From NCBI GenBank assembly GCA_910576865.1, contig CAJTKE010000016.1, positions 1 to 64,000 on the forward strand: a stretch of 64,000 nucleotides of DNA, in the 5' to 3' direction. Under the pieces are notes generated by a model. It had not been told where the DNA came from and did not search any database. It was given only the letters and a program-made list of their open reading frames with translations. Positions 40,858-49,520 of this stretch are shown here, one piece after another. Made by a program: the position numbers and the translations under genes. Position 1 is the first letter of the stretch; every line of letters starts with the position of its first letter. This DNA is from an uncultured Oscillibacter sp. GTDB taxonomy: Bacteria; Bacillota; Clostridia; Oscillospirales; Oscillospiraceae.

Positions 40858-41868
40858 CTGCTCTTCGGAAATATCCCTGGTGGCGTAGGCGTTCAACTCC
40901 ATTCCCGCCGTATGGCCTGCCAGATATTCGTAATAGCCCTGGGCGGCGATCATGGCCCCGTTGTCCCCGCACAGGCGCAGGGGCGGCAGGTAGAGCCTGA
41001 TTCCCTCCTCCCGGCAGGCCCGCTCCAGGTCCGCCCGGATGACGGAGTTCGCCGCCACGCCTCCGGCGGCCACGACGGTCTTCCGCCCCGCCAGCCTCGC
41101 CGCTTCCATGGCGCGGGGCACCAGGGCGTCGCTGACGGCCTGGGAAAAATCCCGGGCCAGGGCCGCCCGGTCCAAGGGCTCCCCCACCTGCTCCGCGTGG
41201 TGGGCCAGATTCACCACCGCCGTCTTCAATCCGGAGAAGCTCATATCCAGGGGCGCGCCGTCCACGTGGGCCTGGGGCAGCTGGTACACGCCGCCCCGGG
41301 ACTGCCGGGCCAAATTGTCGATGGGCTTCCCGCCGGGATAGCTGAGACCCAGGACCCGGGCCGCCTTGTCAAAGCACTCCCCCGCCGCGTCGTCCCGGGT
41401 GCCTCCCAGGATCCGCATGTCCGTGTAACCCGCCACGTCGATCAGCAGGGTGTTCCCCCCAGAGATGGCCAGGGCCAGGAAGGGGGGCTCCAGCTCGGGA
41501 AAGGCCAGATAATTGGCGGCGATATGGCCCCGGATGTGGTGGACGGGAATCAGGGGCACCCCCAGACCCAGGGCGGCGGACTTGGCGAAGCTCAGTCCCA
41601 CCAGCACCGCGCCGATGAGCCCCGGCGCATAGGTCACCGCCACGGCGTCGATGTCGGAGCGCCTGCAGCCCGCGTCCGCCAGGGCCTTGTCCGTCAGGGC
41701 GGCGATGGCCTCCACGTGCTTCCGGGAGGCGATTTCCGGCACCACGCCGCCGTAGAGGGCGTGAATCTCCACCTGGGAGGCGATGGCGTCGGACAGCACG
41801 GTCCGGCCGTCCTCCACCACCGCAACGGCGGTCTCGTCGCAGGAGGATTCAAAGCCTAGAATTTTCAT
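40846..41868 (-). CDS. tsaD: tRNA N6-threonylcarbamoyladenosine transferase TsaD
   Basis: TsaD transfers threonylcarbamoyl to A37 of ANN-decoding tRNAs. The 340-residue protein has GFESSCDETAVAVVEDG at the N-terminus, the metal-binding histidines in VHHIRGHIAANYL, LALAISGGNTLLIDV, and KTVVAAGGVAANSVIR near the C-terminus, with DNGAMIAAQGYYEY closing the ASKHA fold. It starts 12 bases after a GNAT gene; rimI-tsaD clustering is widespread. Confidence 0.96.
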   Translation of the reverse strand: MKILGFESSCDETAVAVVEDGRTVLSDAIASQVEIHALYGGVVPEIASRKHVEAIAALTDKALADAGCRRSDIDAVAVTYAPGLIGAVLVGLSFAKSAALGLGVPLIPVHHIRGHIAANYLAFPELEPPFLALAISGGNTLLIDVAGYTDMRILGGTRDDAAGECFDKAARVLGLSYPGGKPIDNLARQSRGGVYQLPQAHVDGAPLDMSFSGLKTAVVNLAHHAEQVGEPLDRAALARDFSQAVSDALVPRAMEAARLAGRKTVVAAGGVAANSVIRADLERACREEGIRLYLPPLRLCGDNGAMIAAQGYYEYLAGHTAGMELNAYATRDISEEQKNA

Positions 41869-41879
41869 GGTCTCCCTCC

Positions 41880-42476
41880 TCAGTCCTCATTCCAGGGCAC
41901 CTGTAAGACGGGTCCCGCCGCCGGGTCCCGGGGAATGCGGACATAGCGGTCGTACTTCTCCTTGGGAAAGCGGTTTTGATAGATAAACCGGTTCTCCTCC
42001 ATCAGCCGCCCGTCCGGAACGGGCCCCTCCGAGAGGTACAGGGTCTTGTAGTGGGCGCCGAACACGTCCGTGTCATAACCGGCGGTCCGCAGGCCGCAGC
42101 GGGCGTAGAAACCCAGACGGCGCTCCGCCATTTCCGGGTCCGGGGCGTGAACCGGGGCCTCGCTCTCCACCAGGATCACGGTTCCCGGCTCCGCCTCCCG
42201 GAGGAGCTCCAGCATCAGAGCTCCCGCGCCGCCGTTCCGGCGGCTCTCCGTCACGCAGAGGTAGTCCAGCAGCGCCCAGCCGGGGCGGCCCAGCCAGAGG
42301 AAGCACGCCCCCGCGATCTCCTCCCCGTCGAAGAGGCACCAGGGCCGGTAGCAGCCGTCCCGGCACATGGCCTGAATATTCTCCAGGGGCTTCAGCTCCG
42401 CCGGGGGGAAGGAGGGCTTCAGATCCCGTTCATAGACCATGGCCACCTGCGACCGTGAGGCCAGTTTCAGTTTCAT
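41880..42476 (-). CDS. GNAT-family acetyltransferase, substrate unknown
   Basis: The 198-residue protein shows a GNAT core: LLDYLCVTESRRNGGAGALM contains the acetyl-CoA-binding R-x2-G-x-G/A motif, and MAERRLGFYARCGLRTAGYD is the typical C-terminal strand and helix. The C-terminal 50 residues (SEGPVPDGRLMEENRFIYQN) form a short extra region. It overlaps rimI by 4 bases. The substrate cannot be inferred. Confidence 0.8.
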   Translation of the reverse strand: MKLKLASRSQVAMVYERDLKPSFPPAELKPLENIQAMCRDGCYRPWCLFDGEEIAGACFLWLGRPGWALLDYLCVTESRRNGGAGALMLELLREAEPGTVILVESEAPVHAPDPEMAERRLGFYARCGLRTAGYDTDVFGAHYKTLYLSEGPVPDGRLMEENRFIYQNRFPKEKYDRYVRIPRDPAAGPVLQVPWNED

Positions 42477-42952
42477 TTGTCATCCTCCTGTTCCCCGGTG
42501 AGGTCCAGAGTCATGATGACCGCGTCCTCCCGGGGGTGCTCATAGTAGTTCTTCCGCCGCCCCACGCCCCGGAAGCCCCGGCTTCCGTACAGGGCGATGG
42601 CGGGGTAGTTGGAGGCCCGGACCTCCAGGGTCAGAAAGGCCAGCCGGTTCCCCCGGGCGAAGTTCAGAAAGACCTCCAGCAGCTGCCCCGCCACGCCCCG
42701 GCGGCGGCAGTCCGGCCGGACGGCCACATTCAGAATATAGCCCTCGTCCAGCACCACCTGGAGTCCCGCGTAGCCCGCCACGGCCCCCTGCCCGTCCAGG
42801 GCCACCAGGAAAGCCGCCAGGTCGTTTTCCAGCTCCTCTTTCAGCATGTTCCGGGACCAAGGGTCCGGGAAGCAGACCCGTTCCAGCTCCGCCACCTCGT
42901 CCAGATGGTCCCCGTTCATGGGGACGATTTGAACCTTCATACTCTGTTCCAT
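42473..42952 (-). CDS. rimI: Ribosomal-protein-alanine N-acetyltransferase RimI
   Basis: It acetylates the N-terminal alanine of ribosomal protein S18. The 159-residue GNAT protein has LERVCFPDPWSRNMLKEEL, typical of RimI, and the acetyl-CoA site NVAVRPDCRRRGVAGQLLEV. The tail is LTLEVRASNYPAIALYGSRG followed by RKNYYEHPREDAVIM. The start at 42952 follows AAGGAG at 6 bases. The rimI-GNAT-tsaD order supports the call. Confidence 0.92.
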   Translation of the reverse strand: MEQSMKVQIVPMNGDHLDEVAELERVCFPDPWSRNMLKEELENDLAAFLVALDGQGAVAGYAGLQVVLDEGYILNVAVRPDCRRRGVAGQLLEVFLNFARGNRLAFLTLEVRASNYPAIALYGSRGFRGVGRRKNYYEHPREDAVIMTLDLTGEQEDDK

Positions 42953-42964
42953 AAACGCTCCTTC

Positions 42965-43813
42965 CTACGCTTCCTCCCGGCTGTAGAGCCCGATGCCCAG
43001 CAGAATCAGCGTCCCGCCGAACACCACCAGAACGCCGGGCCGCTCCCTGAAGAGGAGCAGCCCCCACACGGAGGCCAGCACCGGCTCCAGCAGATTCGCC
43101 GTGGAAATAAAGGCCGGGGGCAGGTACTTCAGGCCCCAGCTGAATACGCTGTGGCCCAGCAGCGTGCAGAATACCGCCATCCCCAGGCCCGCCAGCAGAT
43201 TGACCGGGCCCCAGCCTATGAGGGCCTGTCCTCCCGCCAGGGCAGCGGCCAGCACCGTCCCCGCCGCCGAGGTATAGACCAAGGTTGTGTACACCGTGGT
43301 GGAGAGGGTCCTCCGGCAGACGGCCCCCAGCATGGTATAGACCGCCATGCACACGGACCCCGTCAGGGCGAACAGGTTCCCCCGGAGGGCGGTTTCTCCT
43401 CCCCCGGCGTCCGCCAGGGCCACCGCCACACTGCCGCCGAAAGCCAGCAGCACCGCCAGCCACGCCCGGCGGCTGAGCCTTTTTCGCAGAACCAGCACCG
43501 AGGCCAGGGCCACGAACAAAACCTCCGTATCCACCAGCACCACCGCCGCCGCGATGGAGGTCCGGCGGAGGGACTCGAAATAGCAGGAAAAGTGGACCCC
43601 CAGAAAGGCCCCGCTGAGGAGGCTCAGCCCCAGCTCCCGCCGCCCCAGGGCCCGGAATTCCCCCCGCCGGGCAAGGGCCAGGGGGAGGAGCAGCAGGGCC
43701 GAGAAGGCCATGCGGTAAAAGGCCAGCACCAGGGACGGGGCCGTGGACCAGCGGACGAACACGGCGGACAGGGACACCCCCGCCACGCCCAAAAGCACAA
43801 TCAGCCGTTTCAC
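42965..43813 (-). CDS. EamA-family (DMT) transporter
   Basis: This 282-residue membrane protein has ten hydrophobic segments in two EamA repeats. They begin LIVLLGVAGVSLSAVFVRWS and, in the second half, LFALTGSVCMAVYTMLGAVC. The end of repeat two (LEPVLASVWGLLLFRERPG) is a family signature. It moves a metabolite of unknown identity, often an amino acid or nucleotide-sugar. It overlaps the P-loop gene by 4 bases and rimI follows after 12 bases. Confidence 0.85.
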   Translation of the reverse strand: MKRLIVLLGVAGVSLSAVFVRWSTAPSLVLAFYRMAFSALLLLPLALARRGEFRALGRRELGLSLLSGAFLGVHFSCYFESLRRTSIAAAVVLVDTEVLFVALASVLVLRKRLSRRAWLAVLLAFGGSVAVALADAGGGETALRGNLFALTGSVCMAVYTMLGAVCRRTLSTTVYTTLVYTSAAGTVLAAALAGGQALIGWGPVNLLAGLGMAVFCTLLGHSVFSWGLKYLPPAFISTANLLEPVLASVWGLLLFRERPGVLVVFGGTLILLGIGLYSREEA

Positions 43814-44307
43814 GCCATCGCCTCCAGCCGCGCCGCGGCCTCCTCCGGCGTCAGCTCGGAGACGTCCAGCTTCTTCGTGTTCAGCGCGCCGTACAGCGGC
43901 AAATAGGAAAGGCTCCGCTCCAGAGCCCCCGGGTCCCGCCGCCCCGCCCGGATATCCGATTCAATCCGGGCGGTCAGAGCCTCCGGCGAGGCAGTCAGGG
44001 ACACGGCCCGGAGCTCACAGTCTCCCAGGTCCAGGCGGGACAGGAGGCCGTCCAAAATTGCCTGCTGATGGAGTACCCAGCAGAAAATCACATGGTCATA
44101 GGCGGAGCAGCGGAGGAAATTGTTCAGCAGGAAGCAGATGTTTTCCGTCACCATGGCCTTCGTCTCCTCCGTCACCTGGAAGGGATTCGCGTCCCAGCAC
44201 CAGTCCCCGTCCAGGAAGACGCTCCGGTCCAGCCGCTTCTGGAGCTCCCGGCAGACGGTGGTCTTGCCCACGCCCATGGGACCGCCGATGAGATATAAAT
44301 GCTTCAC
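43810..44307 (-). CDS. Small P-loop kinase (AAA family), substrate unknown
   Basis: The 165-residue protein starts at GTG 44307 behind AGGCGG. Its Walker A is LIGGPMGVGKTTVCREL, followed by DGDWCWDANPF, a probable substrate-binding DG-W loop seen in shikimate- and gluconate-kinase-like proteins. A lid region (ARIESDIRAGRRDPGALERS) follows. It overlaps the membrane protein gene upstream by 4 bases and the EamA transporter downstream by 4 bases, so the three are co-translated. The phosphorylated substrate is unknown. Confidence 0.75.
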   Translation of the reverse strand: MKHLYLIGGPMGVGKTTVCRELQKRLDRSVFLDGDWCWDANPFQVTEETKAMVTENICFLLNNFLRCSAYDHVIFCWVLHQQAILDGLLSRLDLGDCELRAVSLTASPEALTARIESDIRAGRRDPGALERSLSYLPLYGALNTKKLDVSELTPEEAAARLEAMA

Positions 44308-44777
44308 GCCGCCGCCTCTCTTCTGTATCCCAAATGAATCCCGATATGCCCAATTCCCAAAACCACAACCCCCGGCAGCATCCACCAAACACGCCCGTAA
44401 ATCCCCAGCAGGAAAAACGCCGCTACCGGCAAACTGGCTCCCGCCACGGGGACTCCCAGGAGGCCGGCAGTGAAGTCCGCCATGGTCCGGGGGCTCCGGA
44501 AGTACCGGGCCCACCAGATCTCATAAAGGCCCATCAGCGCCGCCGCCCCCGCCAGCCACCAGGACCAGACGGACCAGGGCCTCAACGCGATGCCCCGGCT
44601 CAGCAGGGCTCCGCTGGTGACCCAGACCTGTCCGATCCGCTCCAGCAGGGTCAGGCGGCGGTCCTCCCGGGAGGGGGCGTAACCCTGGGGCTTCCGGCGG
44701 GTCCAGAGGAGGTTCGGCACCGTCAGCGCCAGCAGGAACAGAGCCCCCAGCCAGGAAAACCCGAGGTACTCCGTCAT
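44304..44777 (-). CDS. Small polytopic membrane protein, function unknown
   Basis: The 157-residue protein starts at ATG 44777, whose A-T-G overlaps the polA stop. Four hydrophobic segments are visible: LGFSWLGALFLLALTVPNLL, WSWWLAGAAALMGLYEIWW, AGASLPVAAFFLLGIYG and VWWMLPGVVVLGIGHIGI. A basic loop TRRKPQGYAPSREDRRLT lies after the first. No known family is recognised. The tight overlap with polA suggests only transcriptional linkage. Confidence 0.7.
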   Translation of the reverse strand: MTEYLGFSWLGALFLLALTVPNLLWTRRKPQGYAPSREDRRLTLLERIGQVWVTSGALLSRGIALRPWSVWSWWLAGAAALMGLYEIWWARYFRSPRTMADFTAGLLGVPVAGASLPVAAFFLLGIYGRVWWMLPGVVVLGIGHIGIHLGYRREAAA

Positions 44778-47440
44778 CCCTTCGCCTCCAGCCAGTTCCT
44801 TCCCCAGTGGGCCTCCGCCGTCAGGGGGACGGAGAGCGCCGCCACGTGCTCCATCTCCTCCTCCAGAAGCCTTGCCACGGCCTCCGCCTCGGCCTCCGGG
44901 CACTCCACGATCAGCTCGTCGTGGACCTGGAGGACCAGCCGGGCCTGGGGCTTCTCCGCCTTGAGGCGCTTCCACACCGCCGCCATAGCCAGCTTCATCA
45001 CGTCCGCCGCCGTGCCCTGGATGGGCATGTTCAGGGCCACCCGCTCACCGAAGGCGCGCATGTTCTTGTTGGAGCTGGTCAGCTCCGGCAGGTCCCGTCG
45101 GCGGTGGAGCAAAGTCTCCACATAGCCCGTCTCCCGGGCCCTTTCCACCACCTCGTCCATATAGCGCCGGACGCCGGGGAAGGTCGCGAAGTAGGCTTCC
45201 ATATAGTCCTTGGCCTCCGCCACGGTGACCCCCAGGTCCTGGCTCAGGGAAAAGGCGGAGATGCCGTAGACGATGCCGAAATTCACCGCCTTGGCCCGGC
45301 GGCGCATCTCATGGGTGACCTCCCCCCGGTTCACGTGGAAGACCTTGGCCGCCGTCTCGGCGTGGAAGTCGCCCCCCGCCAGGAAGGCCGCCTTCATCCC
45401 CTCGTCCCCGGCGATGTGGGCCAGGATGCGCAGCTCAATCTGAGAGTAATCCGCGTCCACCAGCACATGGCCCGGCGCCGCCGTGAACATCCGGCGGAAC
45501 TCGCTGCCAAGGTCCGTCCTCGTGGGGATGTTCTGGAGGTTCGGCTCCGTGGAGCTGAGACGGCCCGTGGCGGTGACGGTCATCTGGAAGCTGGTCCGGA
45601 TCCGCCCGTCGGGGTCCATGGCCTTGAGGAGGCCGTCGGCGTAGGTGGATTTCAGCTTGGCGTACTGCCGGTACTCCAGCACGGCGTCCACGATGGGGTG
45701 CTGCCGGCGGAGCTTTTCCAGCACGTCGGCGTTGGTGGACCAACCGGTCTTGGTCTTCTTCCCGTGGGGAAGCCCCAGGCGCTCAAAGAGCACTTCCCCC
45801 AGCTGTTTCGGGGAATTGATGTTGAGGGTCCCCCCGGCCATCTCGTAAATGGCGGACTCCCGCTCCGCGATGCGGGCGGAGAGGCTCTCCCCGAACTCCC
45901 GCAGGGCCCGGGCGTCCACGCCGCAGCCTGTCCGCTCCATCTCCGCCAGCACCCGGCACAGGGGCAGCTCGGCGGTCTCGAACAGCTCCCACTGGCCCCG
46001 CTCCCGGAGCCTGGGAGCCAGAACGCCGTACAGGGCCTCCACCGCCGTAACATGGCTGTCCAGAGAGGCGGCGGCCTCCCCGTCCCCCAGGAGGGAGAAG
46101 GCGTCCTTCTCCAGATAGAGGGGCTTGGGCAGTTCCTCGTTGAAATACGAGACAAACAGGCGCTGGAGGTCGTAGCTCCCCGCCGTGGCGTCCAGCAGAT
46201 AGGCCCCCAGGGCCGTGTCAAAGACGAAGCCCTCCGCCGGGAGGCCGTTTTCCAGCAGCGCCCGGATCAGGTCCTTCACGTTGTGGGAAACCTTTTTGAT
46301 CTCATCGGAGAACAGCTCCGCCAGCAGGGCGTTCCAATCCCCCTGGTACCGCTCGAAGAACAGCTCTGACATGATGGCGCTGTCCTCCCCCGTCTCGCAG
46401 AAAACCCCCACAGCGGAGCAGTCCGGCAGGGCCAGCAGGGACACGTGGTCCGCCTTTTTCCAAAGCTCCAGCAGCTCCGCCCCCCGGGCGCTCTCCGTCA
46501 CCGTCTCCACGGTGACGGCGGCTTTTTTCCGCCTCTCCGGAGCCGGGGCGCTGTCCGGGGACAGGTTGAATTTCTCAATGAGCTTCGTGAACTCCAGCTT
46601 CAAAAACAGGGGATAGGCCTCCGGCCCCGGGGCCTCCCGCCGGTTGTCCTCCGGGCGGAAGTCCAGGGGTGCGTTGGTGTCGATGGTGGCCAGCCAACAG
46701 GAATGCCGGGCGGACTCCTCCCCCTCCGCCAGCTTTTTGACGACGCCGGGCTTGGCGGGGGTGTCCGGCGCGGTCACGATTTCAGGCATTTGGGCATAGA
46801 GACGGTCAATGGAGCCATACGCCTGGATCAGACCCATGGCGGTCTTCTCCCCCACGCCCTTGACGCCGGGGATGTTGTCCGAGGCGTCTCCCATCAGGGC
46901 CTTCAGGTCGATCATGTGGATGGGGGCGAAGCCGTACTTCTCCTGGAAGACCGCCTCGGTGTAATCCACGGTGGTGGTCTGGCCCATGCGGGTGGAGACC
47001 AGCTTCACCTTTGTGTGTTCGTCGATGAGCTGGAGGCTGTCCTTGTCCCCCGTCACCACCACGCATTCCCAGCCCGCCGCGCCGCACTTCCGGGACATGG
47101 TCCCCAGGAGGTCGTCGGCCTCCCAGCCCTCCAGCTCATAGCGGGGGATGTTCAGGGCGTCCAGCACCTCCTTGAGCACCGGCACCTGCTGGCGCAGCTC
47201 CTCCGGCATGGGCTTCCGGGTGGCCTTGTAGGCGGCGTCCGCCTTGTGGCGGAAGGTGGGGGCGTGGAGGTCGAAGGTGACGCAGACCGCGTCCGGGGAC
47301 TCCTCCGCCGTCAGGCGCAGCAGCGTCGTCAGAAAACCGAAGACGGCGTGGGTATAAAGTCCGTCCCGGGTGGTCAGGGGCCGGATGCCGTAGTAGGCCC
47401 GGTTGAGGATGCTGTTGCCGTCGATGGCCATGAGCTTCAT
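44774..47440 (-). CDS. polA: DNA polymerase I
   Basis: It fills gaps and removes primers in replication and repair. The 888-residue protein has a 5' nuclease domain (1-300: MKLMAIDGNSILNRAYYGIR, DNIPGVKGVGEKTAMGLIQA), a middle 3'-5' exonuclease-like domain (about 310-480) and the polymerase domain. Polymerase motifs are LVDADYSQIELRILAHIAGD (A), RRRAKAVNFGIVYGISAF (B) and LVLQVHDELIVECP (C). In the middle domain the DxE metal ligands are not evident, as in other Firmicutes, so proofreading is probably absent. Its 3' end overlaps the next gene. Confidence 0.96.
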   Translation of the reverse strand: MKLMAIDGNSILNRAYYGIRPLTTRDGLYTHAVFGFLTTLLRLTAEESPDAVCVTFDLHAPTFRHKADAAYKATRKPMPEELRQQVPVLKEVLDALNIPRYELEGWEADDLLGTMSRKCGAAGWECVVVTGDKDSLQLIDEHTKVKLVSTRMGQTTTVDYTEAVFQEKYGFAPIHMIDLKALMGDASDNIPGVKGVGEKTAMGLIQAYGSIDRLYAQMPEIVTAPDTPAKPGVVKKLAEGEESARHSCWLATIDTNAPLDFRPEDNRREAPGPEAYPLFLKLEFTKLIEKFNLSPDSAPAPERRKKAAVTVETVTESARGAELLELWKKADHVSLLALPDCSAVGVFCETGEDSAIMSELFFERYQGDWNALLAELFSDEIKKVSHNVKDLIRALLENGLPAEGFVFDTALGAYLLDATAGSYDLQRLFVSYFNEELPKPLYLEKDAFSLLGDGEAAASLDSHVTAVEALYGVLAPRLRERGQWELFETAELPLCRVLAEMERTGCGVDARALREFGESLSARIAERESAIYEMAGGTLNINSPKQLGEVLFERLGLPHGKKTKTGWSTNADVLEKLRRQHPIVDAVLEYRQYAKLKSTYADGLLKAMDPDGRIRTSFQMTVTATGRLSSTEPNLQNIPTRTDLGSEFRRMFTAAPGHVLVDADYSQIELRILAHIAGDEGMKAAFLAGGDFHAETAAKVFHVNRGEVTHEMRRRAKAVNFGIVYGISAFSLSQDLGVTVAEAKDYMEAYFATFPGVRRYMDEVVERARETGYVETLLHRRRDLPELTSSNKNMRAFGERVALNMPIQGTAADVMKLAMAAVWKRLKAEKPQARLVLQVHDELIVECPEAEAEAVARLLEEEMEHVAALSVPLTAEAHWGRNWLEAKG

Positions 47441-47635
47441 AGGAAAAACCTCCTGTCAAAAGGCGAAATTACAGTCTGGATGATTATACCACGTTTGCCG
47501 CCGGTTCACAACAGCGGAAACTCTCGTTTTTTTGTTTCTGATTTGTTACAATTTGTTCTGACTTTGTTGTTTTTTCCGCACCGCGACCTGTCATACTGTT
47601 TACAAATGTTTGATACATGGAAAGGAGCCGTGCCC

Positions 47636-48958
47636 ATGCGCCGTTTGAATGGATTCGCCCTGGTGCTCGTCTGCCTGCTCATCCTCTCCGCCTGCGTCGG
47701 GGAGACGGACAGTCAAAGGCCTGTTCAAGATCCCCCGCCCCGGGACAGCGGAGAGGACATGACCGTCTATGACTGCGGCGGGCTGGACGCGGCCCTGCCC
47801 AACGCGTACCTGGACCTTCTTCTGGTGGACACCGAGTTCCCCGACGCCGAGGAGAGCTGGAAGCCCCTGCTCTCCGTCTATGAGAAGGCCTCCTACGAGA
47901 CCGCCATGGAGGAGTACGGCGGCGGGGGCGGCTTCCTCTTCGGCTTCCTGGTGATGAATCAGGCGGCGTTTGAGCAGCACATCAGCGCCGAGGGCTCCGG
48001 CATCGACGTCTTCGCCACGGACGGGGAGCGGTACTACGCCTACACCTACCCCACCGACGTGCAGTTCCTCCGCCCCGGCGGGGTGATCGACACGGAGAGC
48101 GAGGACTGGAAGACCTGGGAGAAGCTCTGTGAGCTGGGCCCCCTGGTAAAGGAGGACTTTCTCTCCCGGAACGGCCTTTCCGCCTACAACGGCTCCCAGC
48201 TTTATGAACAGCCCTTTACCTACGTGGGCGAACACGTTTACCTCAAATACCGCCACGCCCCAGGCTATGAGGATGAGCCGCAGGCTTTTGACCTTCTGGT
48301 CCTTTCCCAGCCCGCCGCCCAGGGCCGGGGCGGCGTCTGGGCTGTGGAACGCTGGCTGGACGAGTACGGATACGTCTCCCTTTACTTCCCCGACGCCGGC
48401 GTGTCCGCCGCAGAGTACTACTCCAACCTGCAAAGCGCCTGTGACGCCGGAGAGCAGCCTGAGATGCTGACCCCCGTTGGAGCGGCCCAGGCCTTCGTGA
48501 AAAACCACTTTGGCCGGGACGCCGCGCCGGAGGACTTCGAGGAATGCGATGAAAGCGTGACAGAATATATCGAGACCAATTTACGCTTTCGGGAGCTGAT
48601 TACGGACCTGATGGCTGGCCGGACCGTGGACGATCTGGACCTTTTGAACTGCGTGGGCCTCGTCAGCGATGAAAACCTGGGCATTTTGGGCCGCAGCTTA
48701 TACGCCTCCGAATGGTGGCCCGCCCTGCGGGACGCGCTGGAGTCCGCCGCCATAGGCGGCGGCCAGCAGGACCGGGACCGGAACATGCTGGCCTTCTTCC
48801 TGACCATGCGAAACCACCGGGCGGACTGCAAGGAAGACCTGGCCGGAATCCTCCAGACCCAGGCGGAGGCGGATTTCAGCGCTTTCCTCGCCGCTCTGGA
48901 GGAATTCCCGGAGGAGGACCAGACTTACATCCAGTTCAACACCAGCATTCTCAAATAA
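47636..48958 (+). CDS. Secreted lipoprotein of unknown function
   Basis: The 440-residue protein starts at ATG 47636 behind AAAGGAG. A lipoprotein signal peptide (FALVLVCLLILSAC, lipobox L-S-A-C at about 20) is followed by an acidic mature domain rich in Asp, Glu, Tyr and aromatic residues, beginning GETDSQRPVQDPPPRDSGED. No catalytic motif or known domain is recognised. It lies alone, divergent from polA across a 195-base AT-richer gap in which no other gene is seen. Its acidic, Tyr/Trp-containing style resembles the extracellular part of the M56 sensor in this window, but no shared motif was found. Confidence 0.75.
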   Translation: MRRLNGFALVLVCLLILSACVGETDSQRPVQDPPPRDSGEDMTVYDCGGLDAALPNAYLDLLLVDTEFPDAEESWKPLLSVYEKASYETAMEEYGGGGGFLFGFLVMNQAAFEQHISAEGSGIDVFATDGERYYAYTYPTDVQFLRPGGVIDTESEDWKTWEKLCELGPLVKEDFLSRNGLSAYNGSQLYEQPFTYVGEHVYLKYRHAPGYEDEPQAFDLLVLSQPAAQGRGGVWAVERWLDEYGYVSLYFPDAGVSAAEYYSNLQSACDAGEQPEMLTPVGAAQAFVKNHFGRDAAPEDFEECDESVTEYIETNLRFRELITDLMAGRTVDDLDLLNCVGLVSDENLGILGRSLYASEWWPALRDALESAAIGGGQQDRDRNMLAFFLTMRNHRADCKEDLAGILQTQAEADFSAFLAALEEFPEEDQTYIQFNTSILK

Positions 48959-49080
48959 ACACCGGCGTTCTGCGCTGAAAAAATTTTTCACTTTTCCAAA
49001 ATTTTCTCATCCGCCCCTTGCTTTTCTCCCGCGTTTGTATTAGAGTAGAAGTATCAAATACAAAAAAGGAGACGATCAAC

Positions 49081-49449
49081 ATGAAAGTTCTGGAAACCAA
49101 GAACGCCCCCGGCGCCATCGGTCCCTATTCCCAGGGTTTTGAGGTGAACGGCTTCGTCTTCACCTCCGGCCAGATCCCCGTGGACCCCGCCACCGGCGAG
49201 GCGCCCGAGGGCATCGCCGCCCAGGCGGAGCAGAGCTGCAAAAACGTGGGCGCCATCCTGGAGGCCGCCGGAGCCGGCTTTGACAAGGTGCTCAAGACCA
49301 CCTGCTTCCTGGCGGACATGGGCGACTTCGCCGCTTTCAACGAAGTCTACGCCAAATACTTCACCTCCAAGCCCGCCCGCTCCTGCGTGGCCGTGAAGGC
49401 CCTGCCCAAGGGCGTCCTCTGCGAGATCGAAGCCATCGCCGTGAAATAA
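49081..49449 (+). CDS. ridA: RidA-family reactive intermediate deaminase
   Basis: RidA hydrolyses reactive enamine/imine intermediates such as 2-aminoacrylate to keto acids. The 122-residue protein has the family sequence APGAIGPYSQGFEVNGFVFT, SGQIPVDPATGE, KTTCFLADMGDFAAFNEVYA and the active-site arginine in KPARSCVAVKALPKGVLCEI. It starts at ATG 49081 after an AAGGAG site and ends just before a strong terminator. Confidence 0.95.
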   Translation: MKVLETKNAPGAIGPYSQGFEVNGFVFTSGQIPVDPATGEAPEGIAAQAEQSCKNVGAILEAAGAGFDKVLKTTCFLADMGDFAAFNEVYAKYFTSKPARSCVAVKALPKGVLCEIEAIAVK

Positions 49450-49470
49450 CAGCCCCCTTTCTTCTCTGAT

Positions 49471-49506
49471 GAAAAGCGCCCCCTCCGGCGGAGGGGGCGC
49501 TTTTTT
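49471..49506. terminator. Bidirectional terminator between ridA and the permease gene
   Basis: GCGCCCCCTCC pairs with GGAGGGGGCGC-type bases around a short loop, flanked by AAAA on one side and TTTTTT on the other. Confidence 0.88.
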
Positions 49507-49520
49507 GTCTTATATGAGGG

